This document shows positions 34,227 to 45,939 of a stretch of 64,000 nt of DNA, piece by piece. The notes below the pieces were generated by a model. The model did not search any database and was not told the DNA's origin. It was given only the letters and a program-made list of their open reading frames with translations. Within the stretch, counting starts at the first letter, position 1, and each line of letters opens with the position of its first letter. The translations under genes and the position numbers were made by a program. Origin of the DNA: Episyrphus balteatus (lineage: Eukaryota; Arthropoda; Insecta; Diptera; Syrphidae); contig NC_079135.1 in assembly GCF_945859705.1 (NCBI RefSeq), forward strand, positions 23,314,501 through 23,378,500, written 5' to 3'.

Positions 34227-36100
34227 TGACGTGATAACGTCTTATAAATTGGCTAATCAAAGAGTGACGCCATTTTCTCCCATTCCACCTGAAATTTTGA
34301 GCAGTGTGGTGTAAATTGCAATTAAAAATTAAAAATATACTAATAGAGATACAAAAATCTACTAAAGCTTATTTAAATAGTTATAACATAAAGGTGAATA
34401 CTAATAAAAGATTTCAAAATTTTAAAGATGTCATTTAAAAGTTAATGAAAAAAAAATTAGTACAGATTTCTTTTCAAATAGGTATCTAATTATCGAAATA
34501 TGATGTTTTGGAAAAAAACTCCTTTTTTACTTGCGATAGGTAATATAGGGCAAGTTTAGGATTCGTAAAAAAAATCGAACTCGAGATAACAATTTTACAT
34601 GACATTATGATGATGGAGAATGCCAAAAAAGTGGTCCGGCAATTCTGTCTGTCTGTCTGTCTGTCTGTATATACCTCGAGCTACAGCCTAAACGAGTGAA
34701 GTGATTTTCTTCAAACTTGGTAGTTATCAGTTTTTGGTGATTCCCTAGAGGGGAAATTGAAATTTTTTTTTTATGACCAAAACTAACGGTACCTGCCATA
34801 TAACGGAAATAGAAAAGTTAATTTTTTTCAAAAACGGCTCTAACGATTTTGATTAAAACTTTCATGTGTAGTATTACACATAAGAGCCAACGTTTGAAAT
34901 AAAAAAAATATTTTTTGTACCGTTATTAACGGTACCTGTCATAGAACGGTTTTTTTGATTTATGAATATCTCTTACAAGACTAACCCAATTTGACGAAAA
35001 TTTGTTGTACAAAAGCGTTCAAGTAAAAGTAATATTAAAATTTTAGAAAATTTTCAAAAAGTGCATTTTTGGATTTTTAAAAAATATTTCAAAATTTTTT
35101 TTTGAAAAATCAATTTTTTTGAAAACGGGTTATTGAAAAATTTTAAGATTTCGTTTTTATGTGTAAATTAGTTATTTCTTTAAAATGGCATACCAATTTT
35201 TTTTTTTTTTAATGTTAGAAATTTTTTAGGTATATAAAAAAAATTATTTTTTAAAAAAACGGCTCTACCGATTTTGAAATTTTTTTTTTCTAAAAATACC
35301 TTTTTATGCAAGTAATAAAATGGCATACTTGGTTTTTTGTAAAACATAATTTAAAACGGTGTTTCTTAAATAAAAAGCTTTAACATTAGAGTTACTTTTA
35401 GGATAAGAGCAAGTACGTGCGACCCCAGTCGTGCATTTTATTGGGGCTATTTTTGGGTATTTTTTTTTTTTTTGTTGATGATGATTTTTGACAGAATAAA
35501 GGGAAAACTTATTTTTTTTTTCACCACATTTTTTGTGAAATAGATAAATGAAATTTATACAGTAGATATTATAATAGACAAGACTATATTTTTTGTATTA
35601 AATTTCAAACCTTTTCATATACAGATTTGGAGATATGTATATCGGTAAAAGGATACTCTTTTTTTTGACATGTGATAACTTATTACCTATTAGTACATAG
35701 AAATTTTTCTTATCTTTATTTCGCATGCTGATAATATTACCTTTCATTTGTGCATAACGGTACATGCACAACAAACAACGCAATCTTAAATAGAAGAATT
35801 TCAAAATTACCACAAAATACCTCTGGGAGATCATTTTTCGACACCAGTCGCCAGTGAGGGAAGTACTGTAACCTCAGTTTTACTTTTTTGTAGGTGTCGG
35901 TCGTAGAGATATGATTGAAGCTAATTTTTAAAAGTGAAATAATAAGCTTTTCAATGATATAATATTTATTAAAAGTTGTCAAATTAAAAATTGTTTTTTT
36001 TTTTTTAATTTTTTTTATGAAATTTGGTTGCATTTAAAAAATTACAGATTTTTTTCTAGATATCGTAGAAACATGTCGATTTTGCAGACAACCATTTTTT
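34227..36100 (-). mobile_element. Family B repeat, copy 4, interrupted by family A
   Basis: Opens with TGACGTGATAACGTCTTATA and GAGTGACGCCATTTTCTCCC as in copy 3. It is interrupted at about 34524-35442 by a family A copy, then resumes at GGGGCTATTTTTGGGTATTT and continues through GACACCAGTCGCCAGTGAGG, TGTAGGTGTCGGTCGTAGAG and AATAATAAGCTTTTCAATGA. It is the most diverged B copy. The stem-loop near 34300 is decayed. Confidence 0.8.
34524..35442 (+). mobile_element. Family A repeat, full-length copy nested in B
   Basis: Runs from TTTTTTACTTGCGATAGGTA to AGTCGTGCATTTTATT with the GTCT tract at about 34647-34667 and all family A landmarks. Alignment of the interrupted B sequence with copy 3 (ACACCTTATTTTTTAGGGAT region) shows the insertion point. 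Runs of T at the junction make any target duplication ambiguous. Confidence 0.9.
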
Positions 36101-37599
36101 TTTTTTTAAAGAATCCCTCTTATCTTTTGTAAACTAATTTCAATTGTCAATTTTAATTAAAATTCACTCCCGGTACTCATTTCCTACTTATCCTAGAAAT
36201 ATAATCAAGTTTCATAAAATTGATTAAAAGAAAGATAAAATGCTACTTGACCCCTGGTCATTTAATTCGCTTAACGAAGAAGCAAACACTGGATAATAGT
36301 AAAATTAGTTGAAGAAGATAAGCAAAATGAATTAAAATAGATACTCAAAGTTGAACGCCCACAAAAAATTTAAATGCTAAACAAAGATCAATCAAATGAT
36401 CATTTGTGATCTGCCACTCAAGTTTCTGTAGCTGGATGATGAAATAAATACTCTCGTGTGGATAGAAGAAGATAGTTGACCATCACAAAAATAAAAACCT
36501 CCAACAACTTCTTATCAATCAATTTTAAAGACGACACAAGACTCACTTTCAATTGATTCTGTCGGACACAGAGGCTTCTTGTTCTTATTCATCCATCCGA
36601 TAACAACAGATGTAGCCAGAAACGGATTTGATAATAAGAGGCCTTAAATTTCAAATTTAGTGAATATTTCTTTAAAAGTAAGGGTAAAGGGATTATGGAC
36701 GAATCAGCAAGACATCATCAATATTCTCTTACCACCGAAAGAGCTTCATCGAAATCTTCAATTTTTTTTTTTTTTTTGTTTAGAGCGTTTTGCCCTTCCT
36801 TTGTCAATCCGCCACTGAATTTTTAAACAAAAAGGATGTCAGTCATTCAATGTTTCCAACTCAATTTCAAGTCTTTTTTTTTAACTTTCTCCAAACAAAA
36901 ACGTACTACTCTACTTCACTTGAGACAAATTGAATATTTGCTTAGCGATATGGTAAATGGAAATGGAGATGGGGGAGAGATGCTTTTTGGAAGCTGGAAA
37001 AAAAAAAAAAATATATATATATAAAATAAGAAAGATGTCTATCATCTTCAAGAAACCGCCAGAGCACAAATTGCGAATGATGGTTCATGGTTCTACACCC
37101 AGAGCGCGATTTATCTTTTGTCCAACAAAACGAGAGAAATGATGATAAATTGGATTTGAATAAACTTCTTGAAGAGCAGTGAAGCCACTCGAAAATTCAA
37201 GATAGACCCGAACTTTGTTTATAAAATGCAATACCACACAGTAGTTGTAGTTCAAGTCTTGTTGATGGGTTTCTTTTTTTTTTTTGATGGAAGATCGACC
37301 AAAATAAATAACTGTGACGAAATTTGTTTCTTTGGCGGAAAATCTAAATTCAGAATAAAATGGTGCGAGATGGGAAAAATCAACCGAAAATAAAATGAAA
37401 AATCGTTCAGTCGCGACATCGCATCTATTTTGTTAAGCAAAGATAATTTTTTTTTGTTTTGTTTTGTTTTCAATATTTTTCAGCTTTTCAAGTACAGTAG
37501 GGGTGACAAGTCAGAGACTTTACTAGCGGCATGAAATTTAGTTGAAATTGAAATTTAAAAAGATACTTAAATGCATTAACAATTTGAACAATTAAAAAT
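36101..37599. other. Unique-looking DNA, no gene assigned
   Basis: Mixed-composition sequence with short homopolymers. Frames of 61-74 aa on both strands at 36836-37473 overlap one another and show no recognisable domain. Confidence 0.5.
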
Positions 37600-37863
37600 G
37601 ACAGTTTACAGTTTACAGTATATAATTTACAATTTACAATTTACAATTTACAATTTACAATTTACAATTTACAATTTACAATTTACAATTTACAATTTAC
37701 AATTTACAATTTACAATTTACAATTTACAATTTACAATTTACAATTTACAATTTAGAATTTACAATTTACAATTTACAATTTACAATTTACAATTTACAA
37801 TTTACAATTTACAATTTACAATTTACAATTTACAATTTACAATTTACAATTTACAATTTACAA
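37600..37863. repeat. ACAATTT heptamer array
   Basis: About 34 near-perfect tandem copies of the 7-bp unit ACAATTT follow a short degenerate lead-in (CAGTTTACAGTTTACAGTAT). One visible variant is TTTAGAATTT near 37753. The array passes directly into the 11-mer array. Confidence 0.95.
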
Positions 37864-38850
37864 TTGAATTGAAATTGAATTGAAATTGAATTAAAATTGA
37901 ATTGAAATTGAATTGAAATTGAATTGAAATTGAATTGAAATTGAATTGAAATTGAATTGAAATTGAATTGAAATTGAATTGAAATTGAATTGAAATTGAA
38001 TTGAAATTGAATTGAAATTGAATTGAAATTGAATTGAAATTGAATTGAAATTGAATTGAAATTGAATTGAAATTGAATTGAAATTGAATTGAAATTGAAT
38101 TGAAATTGAATTGAAATTGAATTGAAATTGAATTGAAATTGAATTGAAATTGAATTGAATTGAAATTGAATTGAAATTGAATTGAAATTGAATTGAAATT
38201 GAATTGAAATTGAATTGAAATTGAATTGAAATTGAATTGAAATTGAATTGAAATTGAATTGAAATTGAATTGAAATTGAATTGAAATTGAATTGAAATTG
38301 AATTGAAATTGAATTGAAATTGAATTGAAATTGAATTGAAATTAAATTGAAATTGAATTGAAATTGAATTGAAATTGAATTGAAATTGAGTTGAAATTGA
38401 ATTGAAATTGAATTGAAATTGAATTGAAATTGAATTGAAATTGAATTGAAATTGAATTGAAATTGAATTGAAATTGAATTGAAATTGAATTGAAATTGAA
38501 TTGAAATTGAATTGAAATTGAATTGAAATTTTATTGAAATTGAATTGAAATTGAATTGAAATTGAATTGAAATTGAATTGAAATTGAATTGAAATTGAAT
38601 TGAAATTGAATTGAAATTGAATTGAAATTGAATTGAAATTGAATTGAAATTGAATTGAAATTGAATTGAAATTGAATTGAAATTGAATTGAAATTGAATT
38701 GAAATTGAATTGAAATTTTATTGAAATTGAATTGAAATTGAATTGAAATTGAATTGAAATTGAATTGAAATTGAATTGAAATTGAATTGAAATTGAATTG
38801 AAATTGAATTGAAATTGAGTTGAAATTGAATTGAAATTGAATTGAAATTG
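37864..38850. repeat. GAAATTGAATT 11-mer array (about 90 copies)
   Basis: About 990 bp of nearly uniform 11-bp tandem units. Rare variants are one unit shortened to GAATT near 38155, ATTAAATTG near 38341, GAGTT at 38388 and 38817, and GAAATTTTATT at 38525 and 38712 (187 bp, or 17 units, apart). Eleven is not a multiple of three and the minus-strand unit has no stop in any frame, so a 331-codon frame with an 11-residue ISIQFQFNFNS period arises. This frame is a satellite artefact, not a protein gene. Confidence 0.96.
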
Positions 38851-40639
38851 AAACAAAATGACGCTAGCTCCTCTCTGGAAAGACATACTGTAAGACCATA
38901 TGGTTCCTTGAAAATAACCACAATGGCTGTGTGGTCACACTCCATTTTAACTCCTCTTGAAATTCGATTTCCATTATCCATCGCGATTTCACGCCCGCCA
39001 GCACAAATTCACCCGAACGAACAAAAGATGCCATCGTCGTCCATAGAAAAAACAGTAGCTTCGAAACAAAAATGGTTATTAAATAGGTCAGAAGGGTAAA
39101 GGGAGTGAATGACGACACCCCGGCGCATCGTGTATCCATTCAGGACTCCGGTTTGTTAGTTCCTTTAATTAATTTGTTGATTTTCCATGCAGATAACACA
39201 AAGAGCGTCAAAATATTCATTGTCATGAAATGAATTAATTTTTTTCCATAATTTTCACAAAAATATGGGGAATGGGACCCTAAAAATGAATATCTCACAA
39301 AAAGAAAAAAAAAAAAACATAAACGCCCACATTTTTTGATGAGTGGTGTTAAACTAAGGGTGACATGACTGACAAGCCTAGCACACCCCTGCTTCTACCG
39401 CTGCTTATAAGCTATGTTATTTGTGAAGTGAAAATTTCAATTTTTTACTTTCAATTTCGATATGAATGTGAGTGTTTTTTTTTTAGATCCCATTCCAGAT
39501 TGATTCATCCCGAAGGAGCACTGTCTCTGTCACAGAAGAAAAAAAAAAAAGAAAAATAACAAACATGCTCTCAGATCGGTGCTAAAGCAGTTTGTAGAGG
39601 TACAAATTGGTTTCCTTGTTTCTAAGCGATGATAAGGCACGTGGCCTCATTTATCATGACGAGTCCTTCCATCAGGGAAATATAGGAAAACATCGGAAAT
39701 GTCGTTCCTAACATTCCCGCTGTCTGCCTTTGAGTTTCTTACTATAGTTGCTCTCAATTTTTTTCTTTTGGTTTTGTTTTTCAATTTTCATTATTGGGAA
39801 CGAGAATGAAATGAATTTCTGGAATATTTCTGATTATGACAGGATAATAGTTTGTTCCGTTGTCAAAGGGAAAACTCTCTAGACAAGTCCTCGTATAACA
39901 GTGTCAGAATAAAACCGAATAGTTGAAAGGAAGATTGAAAGATAATAGAAATCATAAATGTGACACTTTTCCGCATCTGAGCTACAACCGTACTGAGTGC
40001 ATTTTGAGAACTCAATTTATGCATTTTTGTTTGAGAAGGGTGCCATATACACGAGTCTGAGGAAAACGTAGTTTTTTCTTAGAGGGCGAGTATGTAATAT
40101 AAAATTTTGATAAAATTTTGTTTCTAATTCAAAATGCATTTTAACATGTGAAACAAGAAATATTATTGTTCAATCATGATGGCACTCAGTCATGCCTATT
40201 GTACCTACATATGGGACGAGGGCAAACTCAAAAAATGATTTATTGGAATATCAGCTAAAACGAGGGTCTTTTGAAATAAAAATTTTCTTGCAATTTGGGT
40301 AATAGTTGATTAATTAACAATTATTACTCTCTTAATAGAAATGACGGATATAAATAGGGTATAACTACACGAATGAAATAAGATGGAATTAAGATATCAC
40401 GTTTGGCAATTTGTATACAATAAGTGTAAATGAAAACTTCATATACCTAACATTTAAAAGTCATTAAGAAGAAAGTTTTGTTTTTAAAATACATATTTAT
40501 TAATTTTCAAAAAAAGTAATTCTTGTAGTTCAGGAAGTTTAAATATCAATATTATAAGTTACCATATTTCTAGATTCATAAAAAACTTTATTATTTTTGC
40601 AATTTATTGTTGCCAGATAAAGATTAGAAAGCGGGACCT
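38851..40639. other. Unique-looking DNA, no gene assigned
   Basis: Higher-complexity block. Frames of 85-91 aa on opposite strands at 38842-39139 run into the satellite or overlap each other. No domain, signal peptide or splice-bounded exon is evident. Confidence 0.5.
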
Positions 40640-40790
40640 TTTTATTTTTCGTTGAACCAAAATACACTTTTCTAATAGATTTTAATATTTGAATCCGAGT
40701 TTTTATCGTTGAAACGAGACTACATAGATATTTTTTCACTTCATATTCGAATTTGGAACATTAAAGTGTTTCAGAAAAGTATATTTTATT
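40640..40790. repeat. Short inverted repeat resembling family C
   Basis: AATACACTTTTCTAATAGAT ... TTTGAATCCGAG is answered about 60 bp later by TTCGAATTTGGA ... TTTCAGAAAAGTATATTTT. The sequences match the terminal regions of the 53671-54295 element. It is probably an internally deleted relative. Confidence 0.5.
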
Positions 40791-40816
40791 ACAACAACAA
40801 AAATAAATATGTAGGT

Positions 40817-40879
40817 ATTCAGTTTCATTGAATATTTGTTCTTGTATTATGTTTCTTTTTTAATCTTCTTTAAAACACA
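40817..40879 (+). repeat. Direct repeat, left of 11-mer array 2
   Basis: ATTCAGTTTCATTGAATATT ... TAAAACACA. It recurs at 41228-41288 with only small indels, bracketing the second 11-mer array. Confidence 0.9.
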
Positions 40880-41224
40880 ATTGAACTGAAATTGAACTGA
40901 AATTGAATTGAAATTGAATTGAAACTGAATTAAAATTGAATTGAAATTGAATTGAAATTGAATTGAAATTGAATTGAAATTGAATTGAAATTGAATTGAA
41001 ATTGAATTGAAATTGAATTGAAATTGAATTGAAATTGAATTGAAATTGAATTGAAATTGAATTGAAATTGAATTGAAATTGAATTGAAATTGAATTGAAA
41101 TTGAATTGAAATTGAATTGAAATTGAATTGAAATTGAATTGAAATTGAATTGAAATTGAATTGAAATTGAATTGAATTGAATTGAATTGAATTGAATTGA
41201 ATTGAATTGAATTGAAATTGAATA
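40880..41224. repeat. 11-mer array 2 with pentamer tail
   Basis: About 26 units of the same GAAATTGAATT monomer as at 37864, slightly more variable at the left (AACTGAAATT). They turn into a run of GAATT pentamers at about 41164-41213. The 11-mer can be read as one pentamer (GAATT) plus one hexamer (GAAATT), so the tail shows the half-unit expanding alone. The 130-aa minus-strand frame here is a repeat artefact. Confidence 0.95.
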
Positions 41225-41227
41225 ATT

Positions 41228-41288
41228 ATTCAGTTTCATTGAATATTTTCTTGTATTATGTTTCTTTTTTAATATTCTTTAAAACACA
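41228..41288 (+). repeat. Direct repeat, right of 11-mer array 2
   Basis: Second copy of the 40817-40879 sequence (61 against 63 bp). It lacks TGTT after GAATATT and has small changes near AATATTCTTT. Confidence 0.9.
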
Positions 41289-41569
41289 GATTGGCAACAA
41301 TATAACGCCAAAATAATCAATTTGCTTATTTAAATAAATAGAGAAAAAAAATGTCATAATTAAAAGAAAAAATTGTAATAACAACAACAAAAGGTATAAA
41401 AGTGTGTTTTTTAAATATTTTGGCACCTTCTGAACATTGTCTTCAAAATTGTTGAATTTTTTTTTTATTGAATGTATGAGTAAATTCAAAATTGAACATC
41501 TTTTCAAGCTTATATACATTATACTGATTTGAAGAAGAAAATTCCATTTAAAAGCTTTTTCGTATTTTT

Positions 41570-42060
41570 CATAATGTAGAAATTGGATTTTCTAAAAAAA
41601 AAGTGGTTTTCATGATTTTGTTTAAAAAAGAGTTACTTTTGAAATAAGGTCTGTCTTGTGATGAAAAAAATTGTTTTCGAAAATTATTCGAAACCTTCCA
41701 TCGATTTGTTTTTTCTTATTTCTGACCTAATCTCAAACGACCGGTTCATTTTCAAAAATGTTGTTTTTTTTTTTTAATTTTGATTTTAATATTTAAATCG
41801 AAAACAAAATTATCAAAAATCATATTTTTGGATTCCAAAAAAAAAAAAAAATATTTTTTTTATAAAACGGTTCAAACGATTCATTTACAAAAAATGAAAT
41901 TAAGTTGCAAACTCGTTTTTAGAGCTCTAATTTAATACGTTGTATCTTTTTTTTTCAATTTTTTGAAGAGGAATTCTACATTTACCTATTTTTTTTTTTT
42001 TAATTAATACGTACTTACCTATTTTACCTATTTTATGTAGTCGAATAGTTTTTTTAATCT
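41570..42060 (+). mobile_element. Probable degraded family A fragment
   Basis: CATGATTTTGTTTAAAAAAG, AATTATTCGAAACCTTCCAT, TTCTGACCTAATCTCAAACG and AAAACGGTTCAAACGATTCA resemble the central family A order at low similarity. It ends just before the hAT-like element at 42098. Confidence 0.4.
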
Positions 42061-42097
42061 AAGCAACTTGAACTCTAAGATCAAGTTTGAGCTTCCC

Positions 42098-43257
42098 CAG
42101 TGGCGTACGTTGAGTCGCCGGGGCCCCGGGGTAAGACCCTTTGATATTTGGGGGCCCATTAGTTACAAAAAAAAAATTACGTATACGCCATACGTTTTTT
42201 TTTGAATGGCTTATTTATTTTTAGGTTTTCAATTGGTTTCACTCAAAAATTCACTTATTTGTGAAATTTGAAATGTCCAATATTGCTATTATTTTTTTTT
42301 TTTTTAAACGAAAAAATTATAAAAATTATAAATCTGAAGACGACGGGAGAAGAAAATGGTATAAAAAATCATTCGACTAGTACCCATTAAGGTACCAGTG
42401 GAACCATTACCATTAAGGTACCCATTTTAATCTTATTATTAATTTTAATTTTTGAATGACAACAAAAAAAGAATGATTGAGTATTTTTTTATGTTGACAT
42501 TTTAGTGTTCATTTATTAGTGCTTCTGATTTTGAATCGAGAAGATTCAGTTTTGTCCATAATAAAACACTTTCAGAAGGCTTCTGAATGATTCCGGATTT
42601 TCTGAAGTAATAAATACATATTTTATTTTCCATCATCAAACATAATTTTTTTTTATTTTGGGGCCCCTGAAAAATTATTTTTAGAGCCTCAAAATTAAGT
42701 GCTTAGGGGCCTTTAAAATATAATATAATTTTTTTGAAGCCAAGAATTAACAGGTATTGGGGCCTCTGTTCTGAAGTAATATTCGGAATGCCACCAATAA
42801 CGTAATGTTTTTATTTTGAGCCCTGATGTATTTATGTTGGGGCCCCTGAATTTATATTTAATTTTCCATTTGATTGTTTTGAACCACTTTTGAAGATCCT
42901 CAAATAATATTTTTTTGCTTTTTTGGGGCCCCTTATGTATTATTTGTGGTGGCAAAGATTTTTCAAGTAATATTTTTTGGGGCCCTAAGAAAAAATTATA
43001 ATTTTTCTTTTAAAAAACCAGTTTATTTTTTTTTTGGGGGACCCTGGGGTAACTTTTTTTTAAATCAATATACATATATTGCGTGGCTACCAATGCATTA
43101 TACATTACACTGAATGACATAATTTGTCTCCTGGTTACTTCGTAACTCAATTTATGCTAACAGTTTCCTTCTCTGCATTGTCTCCAGTGGGGGCCCTGGG
43201 GTCGGTCGGGGGCCCCGGGGAACCGCCCCGCTTGCCCCAAGGGAGTGTACGCCCCTG
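42098..43257. mobile_element. hAT-like element filled with GGGGCCCC motifs
   Basis: Termini are CAGTGGCGTACGTTGAGTCG at the left and GGGAGTGTACGCCCCTG at the right (complement CAGGGGCGTACACTCCC). They are flanked by an exact 8-bp duplication AGCTTCCC (42090-42097 and 43258-43265), as expected for hAT. The interior is AT-rich with at least eight GGGGCCC(C/T)TG-type motifs at 40-90 bp spacing (about 42149, 42660, 42707, 42759, 42839, 42924, 42979, 43035, 43191). No transposase frame is present. Read alone, the motif repetition looks like a satellite trapped between transposon ends. Confidence 0.9.
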
Positions 43258-43265
43258 AGCTTCCC

Positions 43266-45939
43266 ATTTATGATTTTTATTTAATTAAAGATCAAGCGGC
43301 ATGGTAATGCCCAGGCAAGTTCTTTAGCAACTTTGACGCTCTACACCCTTTTCAACTGAGACTATTTTCGGCCTACCGAAAATCTCAATGCAGAAAGCTT
43401 TGTGCAACGTAACTCTAAACTTCCAAATTCCACTTCAAAAAAAGCTTTGGTTAAAAAAAATAAAAAATCAATAATTCGCCATCGGTTTGATGTGTCGCGA
43501 TACAAACTATTTAAAATGTCCTTGGTCGAGAGAGTCCAAAATTTAACTGTTAAATATAAAAAACAAACGATCGCAATGACACTTGCGTTTTAACTTCAAC
43601 TACCTGAAAAAAAACCTGAAGTAAAAAAGCCTCCTCAGACGTTCACTTGAGAAAAATTTCGACTGCATTGATGACTATTATATGAATAAGGATTCTTAAG
43701 GTATTTCTCAACTTGAGTGACGACTACGAATTCCGCCCTAAGTCGATTGAAGCAAAATTAGCAGAGTTATGAATATTTTCTACTATGTTTATAACGTTTG
43801 TTACCACTGTTCAAAACTTTAAAGCGTTTTCCAAGCGATTTATGTACGTTTTTGATTTCACATGATTCAGCACAAGTTCTGAGGTGCAGAGTAGCTCTAT
43901 TTCTTTCAAAAACACGTTCGAAAAATTGCTACCATTGACGTTTTTTTTTATATTTCCAAAATTGTTTTTTTGCTCAGAATCTTAAAAATAAAAATTAAAT
44001 TTTTACCCAATTTCCTAAATCTACCGTTTTGTTCTTTTGTCAAAACTATATAATTTACTAATTCAGAAGACTTAAAAATTATCTCCCCCTCTTCTCCAAT
44101 AATTTAATAAAATTCATATTCCTTTGTCCACATTTATTCAAAGACGACAGGACCTTTTCTTTCAGAACAAAAGTTCCTTAAAAAAAATCAATTTTTTCAT
44201 TTCATCTGCAATTGAAATGAATACAAATACAAACATCCCATACACATACCAAACACAAACAATATTCAAAACAAAGAAAAAACAAAATTGGAAAATATTT
44301 TGACGCCCCCCTGCGTGGAGCATGCAGAGTGCTAAAGTCGGAGCATTGTCTCAAGTGTTATAAATTTTCATTTTCTGAAACTGAGAAAATAGTGTGCTGC
44401 TGCTGATGAAGAACACCACGAAGAGAAGTTTCAGTCCTTAAAATAAAAAAAAAAAACCCTAATGGTCATTGTCCCTTTTGAAGAATGAATTCAAAAATAT
44501 TCATTTTCAACGCAAACACAAGTCTTTAGTGTCTGAAACTGAAGAAAATGTAAATTAAATTTTACATTTTCAGTCTTTTGTTTGTGTCTTGAGGAAAAAG
44601 GATTTCTTTAAATGAGATTTCCATGTTCTTAAGGCGTTATTACATCTGTAAAGGAACACCTTGGGGCAAGGAATTTCATATACGAATAAGAAGGTATTTT
44701 AAGGGATACGTGATGGCACGCTATAGTATTCTGCAGCCTCATTGAAATTACTACACAAATACCTTTAGCCAGTTTATTATCTTATACCTTGGCGGCAACG
44801 CTTGATTTTGTACAACAAAAAAAAAAAAAACACGCCCAACTTATCCCGCCTAAATATCCTCGCCTTCAAGACTTTCTTATCATAAAACTCCGATCAAAGA
44901 TACTTATAGGAGAGACGAGGATAAAATTAAAAGCGAAAACACACACGTCTCACACTTTGGTAATTAATTCCGATTGCGTAGCGCCGATAGCCGAAACGGC
45001 AGATGTTTACCAAAAATTCTTCTTTCACCAATCCCCGACCCAAATGAAGTTTGTTAGGAGTATCCCAGAATCCATTTTCCTAGTGCTGAATGGTGGCTGA
45101 ATATAGAGGTGACATTAATTAACATCGCAGAGCAAAATATCGATTGAGTTGGGATGGCAGCAATTTTCCCAACGAGAAAAAAAATATGTCATTATTCCGG
45201 AAAAGTATCAAATTTCCATGTTCAAAACCTTGTCATTCGCCCCAAAATAAACTAACGATACACTAAATAACTGAGTCCCAAAATTCCTATATACACTCGT
45301 ATAGGCTTCATGGAAAAGTGTCACATTCACTTGTTCAAAACAAACGACGACGAGTAGTTTGTATTTTGTAACCGAAAACTGTTTTAAGGATTTCCTGACT
45401 CGATTGAGATCTTTAGAGATTTTTAACCCAAATGTTTCCTAGTATTTTTGGGAACGTGTGTGTGCGTGTGAAAGAATGTCCTTTTTCCTTAAAAAAAAGG
45501 TTTGTCACTTTTAATTAGCTCGAGCTCAAGCAGATGATATAATTAATGAGACAATGTGTTACAGAGTATGTTTCCTTAGATATTGGATGTTGCCATATTG
45601 AGTTTTAAAGAAGAAGGCCAATTTGATTAAGGATCCGGATGTATTCAACGATGGTAGCCAACTGCTAAGGCAGGATTAGATTTAATATTTTGTATAAAAG
45701 TATCATCTTGCAGCTAAGTAATGAGGTTATGGGTTTTTAGAGTGACCTTGTAACAAATGACTAGGAATTTGTTCATATTTTTGGAACTTGAAACGAAATG
45801 AAGATGATGTCAAGTTATCATCGTTTGGTTTTAGTTAGGTTTGGGACAAGCTTCACAACGGATGGTTTAGTATAGAAAAGGGGAGGTAATGTTAATAATT
45901 ATACCAGAAAAAATACATATACTTTTTTAAGGAATAAGC
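43266..45939. other. Unique-looking DNA, no gene assigned
   Basis: Moderate-complexity DNA. A 103-codon frame at 44789-45100 and a 63-codon frame at 43402-43593 have no recognisable domain. The former begins in a poly-A tract and lacks splice or promoter context. I would not call either a gene. Confidence 0.5.

Noticed and set aside
37600..37863. Heptamer array as telomeric repeat
   Set aside because: The unit is ACAATTT, not the insect telomere unit TTAGG, and it is internal to the window.
37891..38886. 331-aa minus-strand open frame (Ile/Gln/Phe/Asn/Ser repeats)
   Set aside because: Created by the stop-free 11-mer satellite. The period is exactly 11 residues and there is no flanking gene structure.
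40847..41239. 130-aa minus-strand frame of the same repeat type
   Set aside because: Artefact of the second 11-mer array and its duplicated flank.
44789..45100. 103-aa plus-strand frame
   Set aside because: Runs through a poly-A tract, and I recognise no domain, promoter or splice donor.
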